Shown one piece after another: positions 34,643-45,100 of a stretch of DNA of 64,000 bases (its first letter is position 1; each line of letters opens with the position of its first letter). The stretch comes from Mycobacteriaceae bacterium. Lineage in GTDB: Bacteria > Actinomycetota > Actinomycetes > Mycobacteriales > Mycobacteriaceae. The notes beneath the pieces were generated by a model that saw only the letters and a list, made by a program, of their open reading frames with translations, ran no database searches and was not told the DNA's origin. Position numbers and translations under genes: made by a program. Location of the stretch: positions 1-64,000 of the forward strand of contig JAIEPH010000015.1 in the NCBI GenBank assembly GCA_019749805.1, read 5' to 3'.

Positions 34643-36243
34643 ACGGTCCTGTCGACCCGCGCCTGTGGCGTGCATCGACAGCGATGCGCCGTTTTCTCGT
34701 GTCGTCGACCGCATGCAGCGTGCTGATCGCCGGCGCCACGATCGCCTCCGCGGTCATGCTGGCCGACATCGTGGCCCGCGTGATCACCGATCCGGATGCG
34801 CGCAGCCTCAGCAGGCTTGCAGTGCCGCTGTCGATTCTGGTGCTGCTGTGGACATTCCGGACAGTTGTCACCTGGCAACAGGGCCGGCTCGCACAGCGCG
34901 GGGCGAGCGAGGTGATTGCCGACCTCAGCCGGTCGGTCCTGGCGGCGACAACGGCATTGGCGCCTCGCCAGTTCGCACAGCGCCGCGACGACGCCGCCAT
35001 CCTCGTCACCCGAGGCCTCGACGGCCTGCGGATGTACTTCACCGCATATCTACCCGCGCTGCTCGCCGCCGTGATTCTGACACCTGCTACTGTCGCCGTA
35101 ATCGCTTGGTACGACTGGCGATCTGCATTGATCGTCTCGATCGCGCTGCCGCTCATTCCGATTTTCATGGTCCTGATCGGCCTTACCACCTCCGAGCGCT
35201 CCGCTGCGGCGTTACGCGCGATGGCCACGCTGCAGTCGCGTCTGCTGGATCTGGTGGCGGGCCTGCCAACCCTGCGGGCCCTGCGGCGCGTGGGAGGCTC
35301 TGCGACGCGGATCGCCGAATTGGGCGCCGCTCATCGCCGTTCGACGATGGCGACGTTGCGCATCGCCTTCCTGTCTTCGCTGGTGCTCGAATTGCTGGCC
35401 ACACTCGGTGTCGCGCTCGTTGCGGTGAGCGTCGGGCTGCGGCTGGTCTACGGCGATGTGACGTTGACTGCGGGTCTCACGGCGCTGCTGCTGGCGCCCG
35501 AGGTGTTCTGGCCACTGCGGCGCGTCGGTGCGGCCTATCACGCCGCACAGGACGGAAAGACAGCCGCCGACAATGCGTTCCGTCTCGTCGACACGCTGCC
35601 GTCCTCGGTGGGCGGGACGCGCCACGTGGCGGCCGCGGGTGCCACCATCGACATCACGGCACTCGACGCGACCGTCGAGCCCGGCCGGGTGACCGTCATC
35701 GCCGGGCCGAATGGAGCGGGCAAGACCACGCTGCTGCACGCCATTCTGGGTCTCACCGAGCCGGAGTCCGGCCGGATTCACGTCGACGCTGTCGACGTGG
35801 CCGATCTGGACCTGCCCGCCTGGTGGGCACAGGTCGCCTGGCTTGCGCATCGCCCCGCGATCATTCCCGGTACCGTGCGGCAGAATATCGAGCTCTTCGG
35901 GCCCCTCGACGATATCGAAAAGGCCTGCCGGATAGCCTGTTTCGATGAGGTGCTGGTTGACTTGCCCGATGGCCTGAACACCATGCTGGGCAGCGGCGGG
36001 GTCGGCCTCTCGCTCGGTCAACGCCAACGACTCGGACTGGCTCGGGTGCTCGGATCGGCCGCTCCCGTCCTGCTTCTCGACGAACCGACCGCTCACCTCG
36101 ACGCCGAAGCCGAAAGCAAAGTGCTCAACGCCATCACGACACGCGCCGCCGCCGGTGCGACGGTGGTCGTGGTCGGCCACCGCGCACCGGTGCTCGCCAT
36201 CGGCGAGCGCGTCCTGCAGCTCGGGAGCCTCGTCGATGTTTGA
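34639..36243 (+). CDS. cydD: Cysteine/glutathione ABC exporter subunit CydD
   Basis: 534-residue ABC exporter half-transporter: six TM segments (about 15-310), then an ATPase domain with Walker A GPNGAGKTT, a signature LSLGQRQR in place of the usual LSGGQ, Walker B LLLDEPTAHLD and switch His in VVVGHR. CydDC exports cysteine or glutathione and is needed for assembly of cytochrome bd. GTG 34639 overlaps the cydB stop. Separate CydD and CydC genes, as in M. tuberculosis. Confidence 0.95.
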   Translation: MNGPVDPRLWRASTAMRRFLVSSTACSVLIAGATIASAVMLADIVARVITDPDARSLSRLAVPLSILVLLWTFRTVVTWQQGRLAQRGASEVIADLSRSVLAATTALAPRQFAQRRDDAAILVTRGLDGLRMYFTAYLPALLAAVILTPATVAVIAWYDWRSALIVSIALPLIPIFMVLIGLTTSERSAAALRAMATLQSRLLDLVAGLPTLRALRRVGGSATRIAELGAAHRRSTMATLRIAFLSSLVLELLATLGVALVAVSVGLRLVYGDVTLTAGLTALLLAPEVFWPLRRVGAAYHAAQDGKTAADNAFRLVDTLPSSVGGTRHVAAAGATIDITALDATVEPGRVTVIAGPNGAGKTTLLHAILGLTEPESGRIHVDAVDVADLDLPAWWAQVAWLAHRPAIIPGTVRQNIELFGPLDDIEKACRIACFDEVLVDLPDGLNTMLGSGGVGLSLGQRQRLGLARVLGSAAPVLLLDEPTAHLDAEAESKVLNAITTRAAAGATVVVVGHRAPVLAIGERVLQLGSLVDV

Positions 36244-37726
36244 GTTGCTGCGCCCGCGGCTTCCCCGGCTGCTGCTCGCCATCCTGTTCGGGGTGCTGTC
36301 GCTTGGCAGTGCGCTCGCCCTGGCGGGCGTGGCGGCGTGGCTGATCACCAGGGCCTGGCAGATGCCGCCGGTGCTGCACCTGACGGTGGCGGCCGTGGCG
36401 GTGCGCGCACTGGGTATCTCGCGTGGGGTGCTGGGCTACTGCGAACGGCTGGCGTCGCACGACACCGCCCTGCGCGCCGCCGCCGACGTCCGGGAGCGAC
36501 TGTACGCACAGCTCGCCGCAGGCCCCGCCGACGCGGTGCTGCGCCGGCATACCGGTGAACTGGTCAGCGACATCGGCGCATCGGTCGACGAGCTCTCCGA
36601 TGTGCTCGTGCGGGCGGCGGTCCCGATATCGGTCGCGGCCATCCTCGGGACCGCCGCCACCGTCGTCATCGCCGTCATCTCCCCCACGGCCGCCACTGTC
36701 CTGATGTTGTGCTTGCTGATTGCGGGCGTCATCGCACCCGTTCTAGCCGCCCGAGCCGCAATGGCGGCTGAACAGCTTGCCGCACAACATCGTTCACAGC
36801 GCGATACGGCAGCCATGATCGCACTCGAACACGCGCCCGAGCTCCGGGTTAGCGGTCGCCTCGACGAACTGCTGGCCGACGCCGACCGGCAGCAACGCGA
36901 ATGGGGCCGCGCCATCGACCGGGCCGCGGCACCCGCCGCATTGGCGTCGGCGGCTCCCATCGCGGCCATCGGCGCCAGCGTACTGGGTGCCGTCATTTGC
37001 GGAATCGCCTTGGCGCCGACCGTCGCGCCGACCACGATCGCGATATTGATGCTGTTGCCGCTCTCCGCATTTGAGGCGACGACAGCGCTGCCCGCCGCCG
37101 GTGTCCAGCTGGCGCGTTCACGCCTCGCCGCACGTCGCCTGCACGTGCTGGTCAATCCGGACAGCGACGACGCGCGCCGTCCGACGGTCCCCGAGATCAA
37201 CCTCGAACCCGGTGCCAGACTGGCAGTCATCGGCCCCAGCGGCTCTGGGAAGACGACGCTGCTGATGCACCTCGCGGGTCTGCTGCCCGAGGAGATCCCG
37301 TCGCAAACCGCCTTCTTTGCCGAGGATGCACATCTGTTCGCGACGACCGTTCGCGACAACCTCCTTGTCGCGCGTGGCGATGCGACCGACCACGAGCTCC
37401 GTGAAGCCCTGCAGCGAGTGGGGCTCGCCGATTGGCTCGACGCGCTGCCCGACGGCCTGTCCACCGTCCTCGTCGGCGGGGCTGCGGCCGTTTCGGCGGG
37501 GCAGCGTAGGAGACTGCTGCTGGCCCGCGCGCTGGTTTCGAAGATGCCGACCTTGTTGCTCGACGAACCCACCGAGCACCTCGACGCCGCCGATGGCGAA
37601 CGACTTCTCGCTGAAATGCTGACCCCCGGCGCTCTGTTCCCCGCCGAGCGCACCGTCGTCGTCGCCACCCATCACCTGCCAGCCGACTTTGAAAGTCCCG
37701 TCGTCAATCTCGGAGCCTGCGAGTAA
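36236..37726 (+). CDS. cydC: Cysteine/glutathione ABC exporter subunit CydC
   Basis: 496-residue second half of the heterodimeric exporter. Six TM segments with the CydC motif AGVAAWLITRAWQMPP and ISRGVLGYCERLASHD, then an ATPase domain with Walker A GPSGSGKTT, a degenerate signature VSAGQRRR and Walker B LLLDEPTEHLD. The switch His is in VVVATHH. The ORF overlaps cydD by 8 bp. Short for the family because the loop between Walker A and signature is reduced. Confidence 0.94.
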   Translation: MFELLRPRLPRLLLAILFGVLSLGSALALAGVAAWLITRAWQMPPVLHLTVAAVAVRALGISRGVLGYCERLASHDTALRAAADVRERLYAQLAAGPADAVLRRHTGELVSDIGASVDELSDVLVRAAVPISVAAILGTAATVVIAVISPTAATVLMLCLLIAGVIAPVLAARAAMAAEQLAAQHRSQRDTAAMIALEHAPELRVSGRLDELLADADRQQREWGRAIDRAAAPAALASAAPIAAIGASVLGAVICGIALAPTVAPTTIAILMLLPLSAFEATTALPAAGVQLARSRLAARRLHVLVNPDSDDARRPTVPEINLEPGARLAVIGPSGSGKTTLLMHLAGLLPEEIPSQTAFFAEDAHLFATTVRDNLLVARGDATDHELREALQRVGLADWLDALPDGLSTVLVGGAAAVSAGQRRRLLLARALVSKMPTLLLDEPTEHLDAADGERLLAEMLTPGALFPAERTVVVATHHLPADFESPVVNLGACE

Positions 37727-37729
37727 CCT
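37724..37729 (+). promoter_or_regulatory. -10 box of the DUF4190 gene
   Basis: TAACCT, which includes the cydC stop codon, ends 8 nt before ATG 37738; suggests a separate, leaderless transcript after cydC. Confidence 0.4.
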
Positions 37730-37737
37730 CAGACACC

Positions 37738-38280
37738 ATGAGCGAGCCGGACAAACCCGAAACGCCTCCCCCGCCGCCGCCTGCGTCCCCGCCGGCACCC
37801 CCGCCCCCGCCGGCCGGACCCCCACCACCTTCCTACGGCGCGTATCCCGGAAGCTATCCGCCGCCGCAGCAGCAGGCGCCGTACGGCGGGTACGCACCGC
37901 CACCGTCCGCACCCCAAAACGGTTTGGGAATCGCGGCATTGGTGACCGCGATCATCGCGCTGCTGACGGTCGTCGGTGGCGTCGTACTCGGCGTCGTCGC
38001 AGTGATTCTCGGGTTCCTCGGGTGGGGCAAGGCCAAGCGCGGGGAGGCGACCAACGGAGGCGTCGCTATCGCTGGGATCGTACTGGGGTTCCTCAGCATC
38101 ATCGAAGCCATCGCCGTAATCGGGTTGTTCATATGGGGATTCGGTGAAGTCGGCGGGACCGACCTCGTCGACTGCCTGAACCGGGCCGGCTCGGATCCGG
38201 CTGCCCAGCAGGAGTGCTCGGACCAGTTCACCCAGAACCTCGAGGACCAGTTCTCGATCACCGTCACCCCGACGCCCTAG
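37738..38280 (+). CDS. Pro-rich DUF4190 membrane protein
   Basis: 180 residues. The first 60 are nearly all Pro, Ala, Gly, Tyr and Gln; then come two TM segments with the DUF4190 pattern (GLGIAALVTAIIALLTVVGGVVLGVVAVILGFLGWGKAKRGEATNGGVAIAGIVLGFLSI) and a small C-terminal domain with two Cys (DCLNRAG and QECSDQF) that may form an external disulfide. Function unknown. Its stop shares CTAG with the convergent tesB stop. Confidence 0.82.
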   Translation: MSEPDKPETPPPPPPASPPAPPPPPAGPPPPSYGAYPGSYPPPQQQAPYGGYAPPPSAPQNGLGIAALVTAIIALLTVVGGVVLGVVAVILGFLGWGKAKRGEATNGGVAIAGIVLGFLSIIEAIAVIGLFIWGFGEVGGTDLVDCLNRAGSDPAAQQECSDQFTQNLEDQFSITVTPTP

Positions 38281-39137
38281 CGCGGGAAGTGCTTGACGAT
38301 GCCCTCCTGCACCACGGTCGCCAGCAACTGACCCGACCGGTCGAAGAAGTGCCCCGTGCCCAGGCCCCGTGAATCGGCGGCCACGGGCGACGACGTCGAA
38401 TACAGCACCCATTCGTCGAACCGCACCGGGCGGTGAAACCACACCGAGTGGTTGGTGGTGACCGCGAAGATCCGGTCGAACCCCCAGGACAGTCCGTGGG
38501 TGGTGATGATCGAGTCCAGCACCGTGGTGTCCGACGCATACGCCAGCGCTGCGGCGTGCAGTGCGGGGTCGTCGGGCATATGGCCCTGCGCCTTCATCCA
38601 CACCCTGTTGTAGGTGAGCTTCTCCCCCTTGGAGCGCATCACCCAGGTCGGATCGTTGGTGTAACGCCAGTCGATCGGCCGCAACGCGTTGACGAAATGC
38701 GGAACAACATCCTCGTATCCGCGCAGCAGATCGTCGACCGGGGGCACGGTCAACGGATCCGGCAGCTCAGGCGGCTCGATCCCGTGTTCCAGGCTGCGGC
38801 CCCCGGCCAGATACGACACCATCGCGCTGGTCAACAGCACGCCGTCCTGCATCACGTCAACCCTGCGGTTGGCGAAGCGGCGCTCGTCGCGCAGTCGCGC
38901 GATGTGGAATTCGAGGTCCTTCTCCGGATCGCCGCCGGCGATGAAATGCACGGACAGCGCGCTCGGCGGCAAGTCATGTTCGAGGCTGCGGGTGGCCGCG
39001 ATCAGCGACTGCGCCATCATCTGACCGCCGAATGTGCGGACCGGATTCTTGCTCGGGTGCGAACCGACGTAGGTGTCGTCGTCCACCTGACGGAGATCCA
39101 GTATCGCCAGCAGCTCGTCCAAATCTGCCGTTGACAC
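38277..39137 (-). CDS. tesB: Acyl-CoA thioesterase II
   Basis: 286-residue double-hotdog thioesterase that frees CoA from medium- and long-chain acyl-CoA. Typical TesB elements: FGGQMMAQSLIAATRS, the ADPEKDLEFHIARLRDGRRFANRRV-like block, ASDTTVLDSIITTHGLSWG and HSVWFHRPVRFDEWVLY, and the C-terminal QEGIVK. Position beside pyk matches Rv1618 (tesB1). It starts 20 bp downstream of the pyk stop on the same strand and may be co-transcribed with pyk. Confidence 0.93.
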   Translation of the reverse strand: MSTADLDELLAILDLRQVDDDTYVGSHPSKNPVRTFGGQMMAQSLIAATRSLEHDLPPSALSVHFIAGGDPEKDLEFHIARLRDERRFANRRVDVMQDGVLLTSAMVSYLAGGRSLEHGIEPPELPDPLTVPPVDDLLRGYEDVVPHFVNALRPIDWRYTNDPTWVMRSKGEKLTYNRVWMKAQGHMPDDPALHAAALAYASDTTVLDSIITTHGLSWGFDRIFAVTTNHSVWFHRPVRFDEWVLYSTSSPVAADSRGLGTGHFFDRSGQLLATVVQEGIVKHFPR

Positions 39138-39157
39138 TTGGCCCCCTATCCGTGCGA

Positions 39158-40576
39158 CTAGACGTCGTCCTCCCCGATCCGGTGCACTTGGATCAGATTC
39201 GTGGAGCCTACTGTGCCCGGTGGAGCGCCCGCGATGATGACCACCAGGTCGCCCCGCTTGTAGCGACCGAGTTCGAGCAGCGACTTGTCGACCTGCTTGA
39301 TCATGCCGTCGGTGGTTTGGATGTGCGGAACGATGAACGTCTCGGTACCCCAGCTCAGCGCGAGCTGGCTGCGGACCTCGGGCAGCGACGTGAACGCCAG
39401 CAGCGGTAGCGGGGTGTGCAACCGTGCGAGCCGGCGAACCGTGTCACCGGACTGCGTGTAGGCGACCAGCGCCTTGGCATCCAGACGCTCGCCGATATCG
39501 CGGGCCGCATACGAGATGACGCCGCGTTTGGTGCGGGGCACGTGTGTGAGCGGCGGGACGACGACCGAGTTCTCTTCGACCGCACGCACGATGCGGGCCA
39601 TCGTCTTGACGACCTCAAGCGGGTACTTGCCCACTGAGGTTTCGCCCGACAGCATCACGGCGTCCGCGCCGTCGAGCACCGCGTTCGCGACATCCGACGC
39701 CTCGGCGCGGGTCGGCCGCGAATTCTCGATCATCGACTCGAGCATCTGGGTCGCGACGATGACGGGTTTGGCGTTCTCCCTTGCCATTTGGATGGCCCGC
39801 TTCTGCACCAGCGGGACCTCTTCCAGAGGTAGTTCGACACCGAGGTCGCCGCGGGCCACCATGATCGCGTCGAATGCCAGCACGATCGCTTCGAGGTTGT
39901 CGATGGCCTCGGGCTTCTCGAGCTTGGCAATGACGGGCACCCGCCGGCCGACGCGATCCATGATCTCGTGCACGAGTTCGATATCGGCGGGTGAACGGAC
40001 GAACGACAGCGCGACCAGGTCGACGCCGATCTGAAGCGCGAACTCCAGATCCTCGATGTCCTTCTCCGACAGTGCGGGGGCCGACACGTTCATGCCGGGC
40101 AGCGACATCCCCTTGTTGTTGCTGACCGCGCCGCCCTCGGTGACGGTGCACACCACGTCGTTGCCGTCGATCTGGTCGACGACCAGACCGACGTTTCCGT
40201 CGTCGACGAGCACCCGGTCGCCCTCGGTGGCGTCCTCTGCGAGCCGCTTGTAGGTCGTCGACACCCGGTCGTGGGTGCCTTCGCAGTCGTCGACCGTGAT
40301 CCGCACGGTCTCACCTTCGGCCCAGTAGGTCGGCCCGGCCGCGAACCTGCCGAGGCGGATCTTGGGACCCTGCAGGTCGGCGAGGATGCCGACGGCGCGT
40401 CCAGTCGCGTCGGATGCTGCGCGAACGCGCTTGTAGTTCGCTTCGTGATCGGAGTAATCGCCATGGCTGAAGTTGAGCCGTGCGACGTCCATGCCGGCCT
40501 CGACCAGTGCCTTGACAGCGTCGTCAGTAGCGGTGGCCGGACCCAGGGTGCAGACGATCTTTCCGCGTCTATTCAC
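39158..40576 (-). CDS. pyk: Pyruvate kinase
   Basis: 472-residue glycolytic enzyme converting phosphoenolpyruvate and ADP to pyruvate and ATP. Landmarks: RRGKIVCTLGPAT at the start, catalytic Lys/Glu in PVIAKLEKPEAI, MVARGDLGVELP, the MLDSMI-like MLESMIENSRPTRAEASDVANAVLDG and a full regulatory C domain. GTG 40576 gives exactly the 472 residues of the M. tuberculosis enzyme and is 7 nt after TATGCT. An ATG at 40588 overlaps the -10 box and is rejected. Confidence 0.97.
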   Translation of the reverse strand: MNRRGKIVCTLGPATATDDAVKALVEAGMDVARLNFSHGDYSDHEANYKRVRAASDATGRAVGILADLQGPKIRLGRFAAGPTYWAEGETVRITVDDCEGTHDRVSTTYKRLAEDATEGDRVLVDDGNVGLVVDQIDGNDVVCTVTEGGAVSNNKGMSLPGMNVSAPALSEKDIEDLEFALQIGVDLVALSFVRSPADIELVHEIMDRVGRRVPVIAKLEKPEAIDNLEAIVLAFDAIMVARGDLGVELPLEEVPLVQKRAIQMARENAKPVIVATQMLESMIENSRPTRAEASDVANAVLDGADAVMLSGETSVGKYPLEVVKTMARIVRAVEENSVVVPPLTHVPRTKRGVISYAARDIGERLDAKALVAYTQSGDTVRRLARLHTPLPLLAFTSLPEVRSQLALSWGTETFIVPHIQTTDGMIKQVDKSLLELGRYKRGDLVVIIAGAPPGTVGSTNLIQVHRIGEDDV

Positions 40577-40583
40577 GCCAGCG

Positions 40584-40589
40584 AGCATA
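40584..40589 (-). promoter_or_regulatory. -10 box of pyk
   Basis: TATGCT on the minus strand, 7 nt before GTG 40576; predicts a leaderless pyk mRNA. Confidence 0.5.
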
Positions 40590-40602
40590 GTCGTTAATCG
40601 AT

Positions 40603-42111
40603 TCAGACGACGGCCAGCGGAAGCGCGCCCGGGATCACCGGTGCGGGCAGGTCCGACTCCCCCATCAGGTATTTGTCCACGGCATGAGCGGCGCTGCGGC
40701 CCTCGGCAATGGCCCAGACGATCAGCGAGGCGCCACGGTGAGCATCGCCACAGACGAACACGCCGGGCGCGGCTGTCTGCCAGTCGGATCCGCAGGGCAA
40801 CGCTCCGCGACGGTTGAGTTCGAGACCGAGCCCGTCCAGCAGCGGCATGTGTTCGACGCCGTCGAAGCCGATCGCCAGCAGGGCCAACTCACAGGGAAGT
40901 TGCAACGAGTCGCCGACGGGCGTGATCACCCGACGCCCATCGGCGTCCCGTTCGACCTTCACCTCCGCGATCTCGATGGCACGCAGGTTCTGATGGTCGT
41001 CACCGAGGAAGCGTTGAACCGCCACTTCGTACCGGCGGTCGCCACCTTCGGCGTGCGCCGGCGAGAGGCGGGTGCGCAGCACGACCGGCCACATCGGCCA
41101 CGGCGAGCGGGACTCGTCGCGCGACTCCGGCGGCTCCGGGTTGTAGTCCAGCTGGGTCACGGACTTCGCCCCCTGACGATGGGCGGTGCCCAGGCAGTCC
41201 GCGCCGGTGTCACCTCCGCCGATGATCACGACGTGCTTGCCCTCGGCGGAGACCGGACTCGGACCGTCGCCTTCGCACTCCTTGTTCGCGGGCACCAAAT
41301 GGTCCATCGCCAGGTGCACGCCCTTGAGCGATCGGCCCTCCACGTCGCTGTCGCGTGCCCGCAGCGCGCCGACCGCCAGCACCACGGCGTCGTACTGGGC
41401 CCGCAGGCGCTCGACGGGCAGGTCGACGCCGACTTCACACTCGGTGACGAAACGCGTTCCCTCCGCCCGCATCTGGGCCAGCCGCTGGTTCAGCGTGGCC
41501 TTCTCGAGCTTGTATTCCGGGATGCCGTAGCGCATCAAACCGCCGATCCGGTCGTCACGCTCGTACACGGTGACATCGTGACCGGCACGCGTGAGCTGTT
41601 GTGCCGCAGCGAGTCCGGCAGGACCCGATCCCACGACAGCCACTCGCCTACCCGTCGCGATGGCCGCGGGCTGAGGTTCGACGATGCCGTCCATCCAGGC
41701 CTGGTCGGCGATGGTCTGTTCGATGCGCTTGATCGTGACGCTGCCGCCCGCCTGCTCCTCTCCGATGGAGAGGACACACGCCGCTTCGCACGGTGCCGGG
41801 CACAGCCGTCCGGTGAACTCCGGGAAGTTGTTCGTCGCGTGCAGACGGTCACTCGCCGCGTCCCAGCGGCCGCGCCGCACCAGGTCGTTCCATTCCGGGA
41901 TCAGGTTGCCCAACGGGCAGCCCGCGCTTCCGGAGTGGCAGAAGGGGATTCCGCAGTCCATGCATCGGCGGGCCTGCTGAGAGACCTCACCCGCGCGCTG
42001 GTGTGGATCCTGTTGTTCGTAGACCTCGCGCCAGTCACCGACGCGTTCGTCGACCGCCCGCTTCGCGGCTTCGACCTTGGGGACCTTGAGAAATCCTGTC
42101 GGATCAGCCAC
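40603..42111 (-). CDS. gltD: Glutamate synthase small subunit
   Basis: 502-residue FAD- and NADPH-binding beta subunit. N-terminal four-cysteine cluster region ([13 protein letters not shown], then [12 protein letters not shown] and [11 protein letters not shown]) that holds 4Fe-4S clusters with the large subunit; two dinucleotide folds ([16 protein letters not shown] and [15 protein letters not shown]). It passes electrons from NADPH to GltB. GTG 42111 overlaps the end of gltB by 8 bp; in the frame upstream of it there is only gltB shadow. Confidence 0.96.
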   Translation of the reverse strand: MADPTGFLKVPKVEAAKRAVDERVGDWREVYEQQDPHQRAGEVSQQARRCMDCGIPFCHSGSAGCPLGNLIPEWNDLVRRGRWDAASDRLHATNNFPEFTGRLCPAPCEAACVLSIGEEQAGGSVTIKRIEQTIADQAWMDGIVEPQPAAIATGRRVAVVGSGPAGLAAAQQLTRAGHDVTVYERDDRIGGLMRYGIPEYKLEKATLNQRLAQMRAEGTRFVTECEVGVDLPVERLRAQYDAVVLAVGALRARDSDVEGRSLKGVHLAMDHLVPANKECEGDGPSPVSAEGKHVVIIGGGDTGADCLGTAHRQGAKSVTQLDYNPEPPESRDESRSPWPMWPVVLRTRLSPAHAEGGDRRYEVAVQRFLGDDHQNLRAIEIAEVKVERDADGRRVITPVGDSLQLPCELALLAIGFDGVEHMPLLDGLGLELNRRGALPCGSDWQTAAPGVFVCGDAHRGASLIVWAIAEGRSAAHAVDKYLMGESDLPAPVIPGALPLAVV

Positions 42112-45100
42112 GGCTCGCCTCCATGATCGCGGTGTCGACATCGCGGCCCTCGCGCTTGGCGACCAAGGTGGCCTCCAAGACCCGTTGGTAGTCGCGGGGC
42201 ATCACCTTGGTGAACTGCGCACTGCGCCTTGGCCAGTCGGACAGCACACTGGCGGCCAGCGTGCTTCCGGTGTACTTGGCGTGGGTGGCGATGACGTCCC
42301 GCAACCAGGTCAGATCCTCGGGTTCGAGCCGCTGCAGATCGACCATCTCGATGTTGACGTTCTTCGGATCGAGCCCGAGCACGAACGCGATGCCGCCGGA
42401 CATGCCCGCTGCCATGTTGCGGCCAGTCTTGCCGAGGACGACCACCCGGCCGCCGGTCATGTACTCGCAGGCGTGGTCGCCGACACCCTCGACGACGGTC
42501 AGCGCCCCGGAGTTGCGTGCGGCGAACCGCTCGCCGACGCGGCCGCGCAGATACAGCTCTCCGGAGGTGGCGCCGAACAGCAGGGTGTTGCCCGCGATGA
42601 CGTTGTCCTCGGGCAGGAACAGCACGTCGTCCGGCGGCCTGACGATGACCCGTCCGCCGGACAGCCCCTTGCCCACATAGTCGTTGGCGTCGCCGATCAG
42701 CTCCAACGTGATGCCCGGCGGCAGGAAGGCCCCGACGGACTGACCCGCGGACCCGGTCAGCCTGATGTGAATCGTGTTGTCGGGCAGCCCCGCAGCGCCG
42801 TAGCGTCGGGTGACCTCGGACCCGAGCAGCGTGCCGACGGTGCGGTTGACGTTGCGCACCGGCAGTTCGAGCCGGACCGGATGCGCGTCTTCCAGTGCAC
42901 CCTCGGCGAGCTGGATGAGCGTGCGGTCCAACGCTTCTTCGAGGCCGTGCTCCTGCCCCCTGGTGCGGCGGCGGGCCTCGTCACCGCGCCTGTTCGGCAC
43001 CGTGAACACCGGCGCCAGGTCCAGGCCCCTGCTCTTCCAGTGGGCGACGCCTTCGTCGGTGTCCAGCATCTCGGCATGACCCACCGCCTCGTCGATACTG
43101 CGGAAACCGAGTTCGGCGAGGTAGTGACGGATGTCCTCGGCGATGAACCGGAAATAGTTCTCGACGAACTCCGGCTTGCCGTTGAATCGCGCCCGCAGCT
43201 CAGGGTTCTGGGTCGCCACACCCACCGGGCAGGTGTCGAGATGACAGACCCGCATCATGATGCAGCCCGAAACCACCAGCGGCGCGGTGGCGAAGCCGTA
43301 CTCCTCGGCACCGAGCAGCGCCGCGACGACGACATCACGCGCGGTGCGCATACCACCGTCGCACTGCACGGTGATGCGGTCGCGCAGACCGTTGAGCATC
43401 AGCGTCTGCTGGGTATCGGCCAGCCCGATCTCCCATGGCATGCCCGCATGCTTGAGGCTCGTGAGCGGCGCGGCACCGGTGCCGCCGTCATACCCGGAGA
43501 TCAGCACCACGTCTGCGTGCGCCTTGGAGACACCCGCCGCGACGGTGCCTACGCCGACGCTGCTGACGAGCTTGACGTGGATGCGGGCGTCGGCGTTGGC
43601 GTTCTTGAGATCGTGGATCAGCTGAGCCAGATCCTCGATCGAGTAGATGTCGTGGTGCGGCGGCGGGGAGATCAACCCGACGCCGGGCGTCGAGTGCCGC
43701 GTCCTGGCGATGTTGGGATACACCTTGTACCCCGGGAGTTGGCCGCCCTCACCGGGTTTGGCGCCCTGAGCCATCTTGATCTGGATATCGGTGGCGTTCA
43801 GCAGATAGTCGCTGGTGACACCGAAGCGACCGGAGGCGACCTGCTTGACGGCGCTGCGACGCCGTGGGTCATACAGGCGTTCGGTGTCCTCGCCGCCCTC
43901 ACCTGAGTTCGACCGGCCACCGAGATTGTTCATGGCGATGGCCATGGTCTCGTGCGCTTCCGCGGAGATCGAGCCGTAGCTCATCGCGCCGGTGTTGAAT
44001 CGGGTGACGATGGAGTCGACCGATTCGACCTCCTCCAGCGGCACCGGGGGCCTCAGCTTCTTGAAGCTGAACAGGCCACGCAGCGTGCCGCCCTCCCTGG
44101 AGAGGCGGTTCACCTCATCGGAATACTGTTTGAAGATGTCGTGACGACCGGTGCGGGTCGAATGCTGCAGCAGAAAAACGACTTCCGGGGTGAACAGGTG
44201 CAGTTCGCCCTCGCGGCGGAACGCGTATTCGCCGCCGACCTCGAGCCGCCGGTGCACCCGCTCGGTCGGGTTCTCCGGATACGCCCGCCGATGCCGGACC
44301 TTGACTTCCTCGGCGAGCACCTCCATCCCGACACCGCCGAGTTGGCTGGGCGTACCGGTGAAGTACTCGTCGATGACGTGCTTGTCGATGCCGACCGCCT
44401 CGAAAGCCTGCGCCGCGGTATAGGAGGCGACGGTCGAGATGCCCATCTTGCTCATCACCTTCATGACGCCCTTGCCGAGTGCCTTGAGGTAGTTGCGCAC
44501 CGCCGCAGCGGGTTCGATGCCGGTGAGCTCACCTTCGCGGATGAGGTCTTCGATGGACTCGAACGCCAGGTACGGGTTGACCGCGGCGGCCCCGAAGCCG
44601 ATGAGCATCGCGATGTGGTGCACTTCGCGGGCGTCGCCGCTTTCCACCACCAGGGCGACGGTGGTGCGTTCCTTCGTGCGAACCAGGTGATGGTGCACGG
44701 CCGAGACGGCCAGCAGCGACGGGATGGGTGCTCGGGTGTGGTCGGAGTCGCGGTCGGAGATGACCAGGGTGCGTGCGCCTTTGGCGATGGCGTCACAGGC
44801 CCGCAGGCGGAGGTCCTCGAGGGCGTCGGCGAGACCCTCGCCTCCCCGTTCGACGTCGTACAACGCTTTCAGGACCGCGGTCCTCAGACCCCCTTGCTCA
44901 CCGTCGTCGTTGATGTGGACGATCTTGTTGAGTTCGTCGTTGTCGAGTACCGGCCAGCGCAGCACGATCTGGCGACAGGACGCCGCCGTCGGCTCGAGGA
45001 GGTTGTGCTCGGGGCCCATGACGCGGGCCATCGAGGTGACGACCGCCTCGCGGATGGCATCCAGTGGCGGGTTGGTCACCTGTGCGAAGAGTTCGACGAA

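Noticed and set aside
34590..35228. Minus-strand frame inside cydD
   Set aside because: Antisense shadow without start signals; cydD on the plus strand is complete with all motifs.
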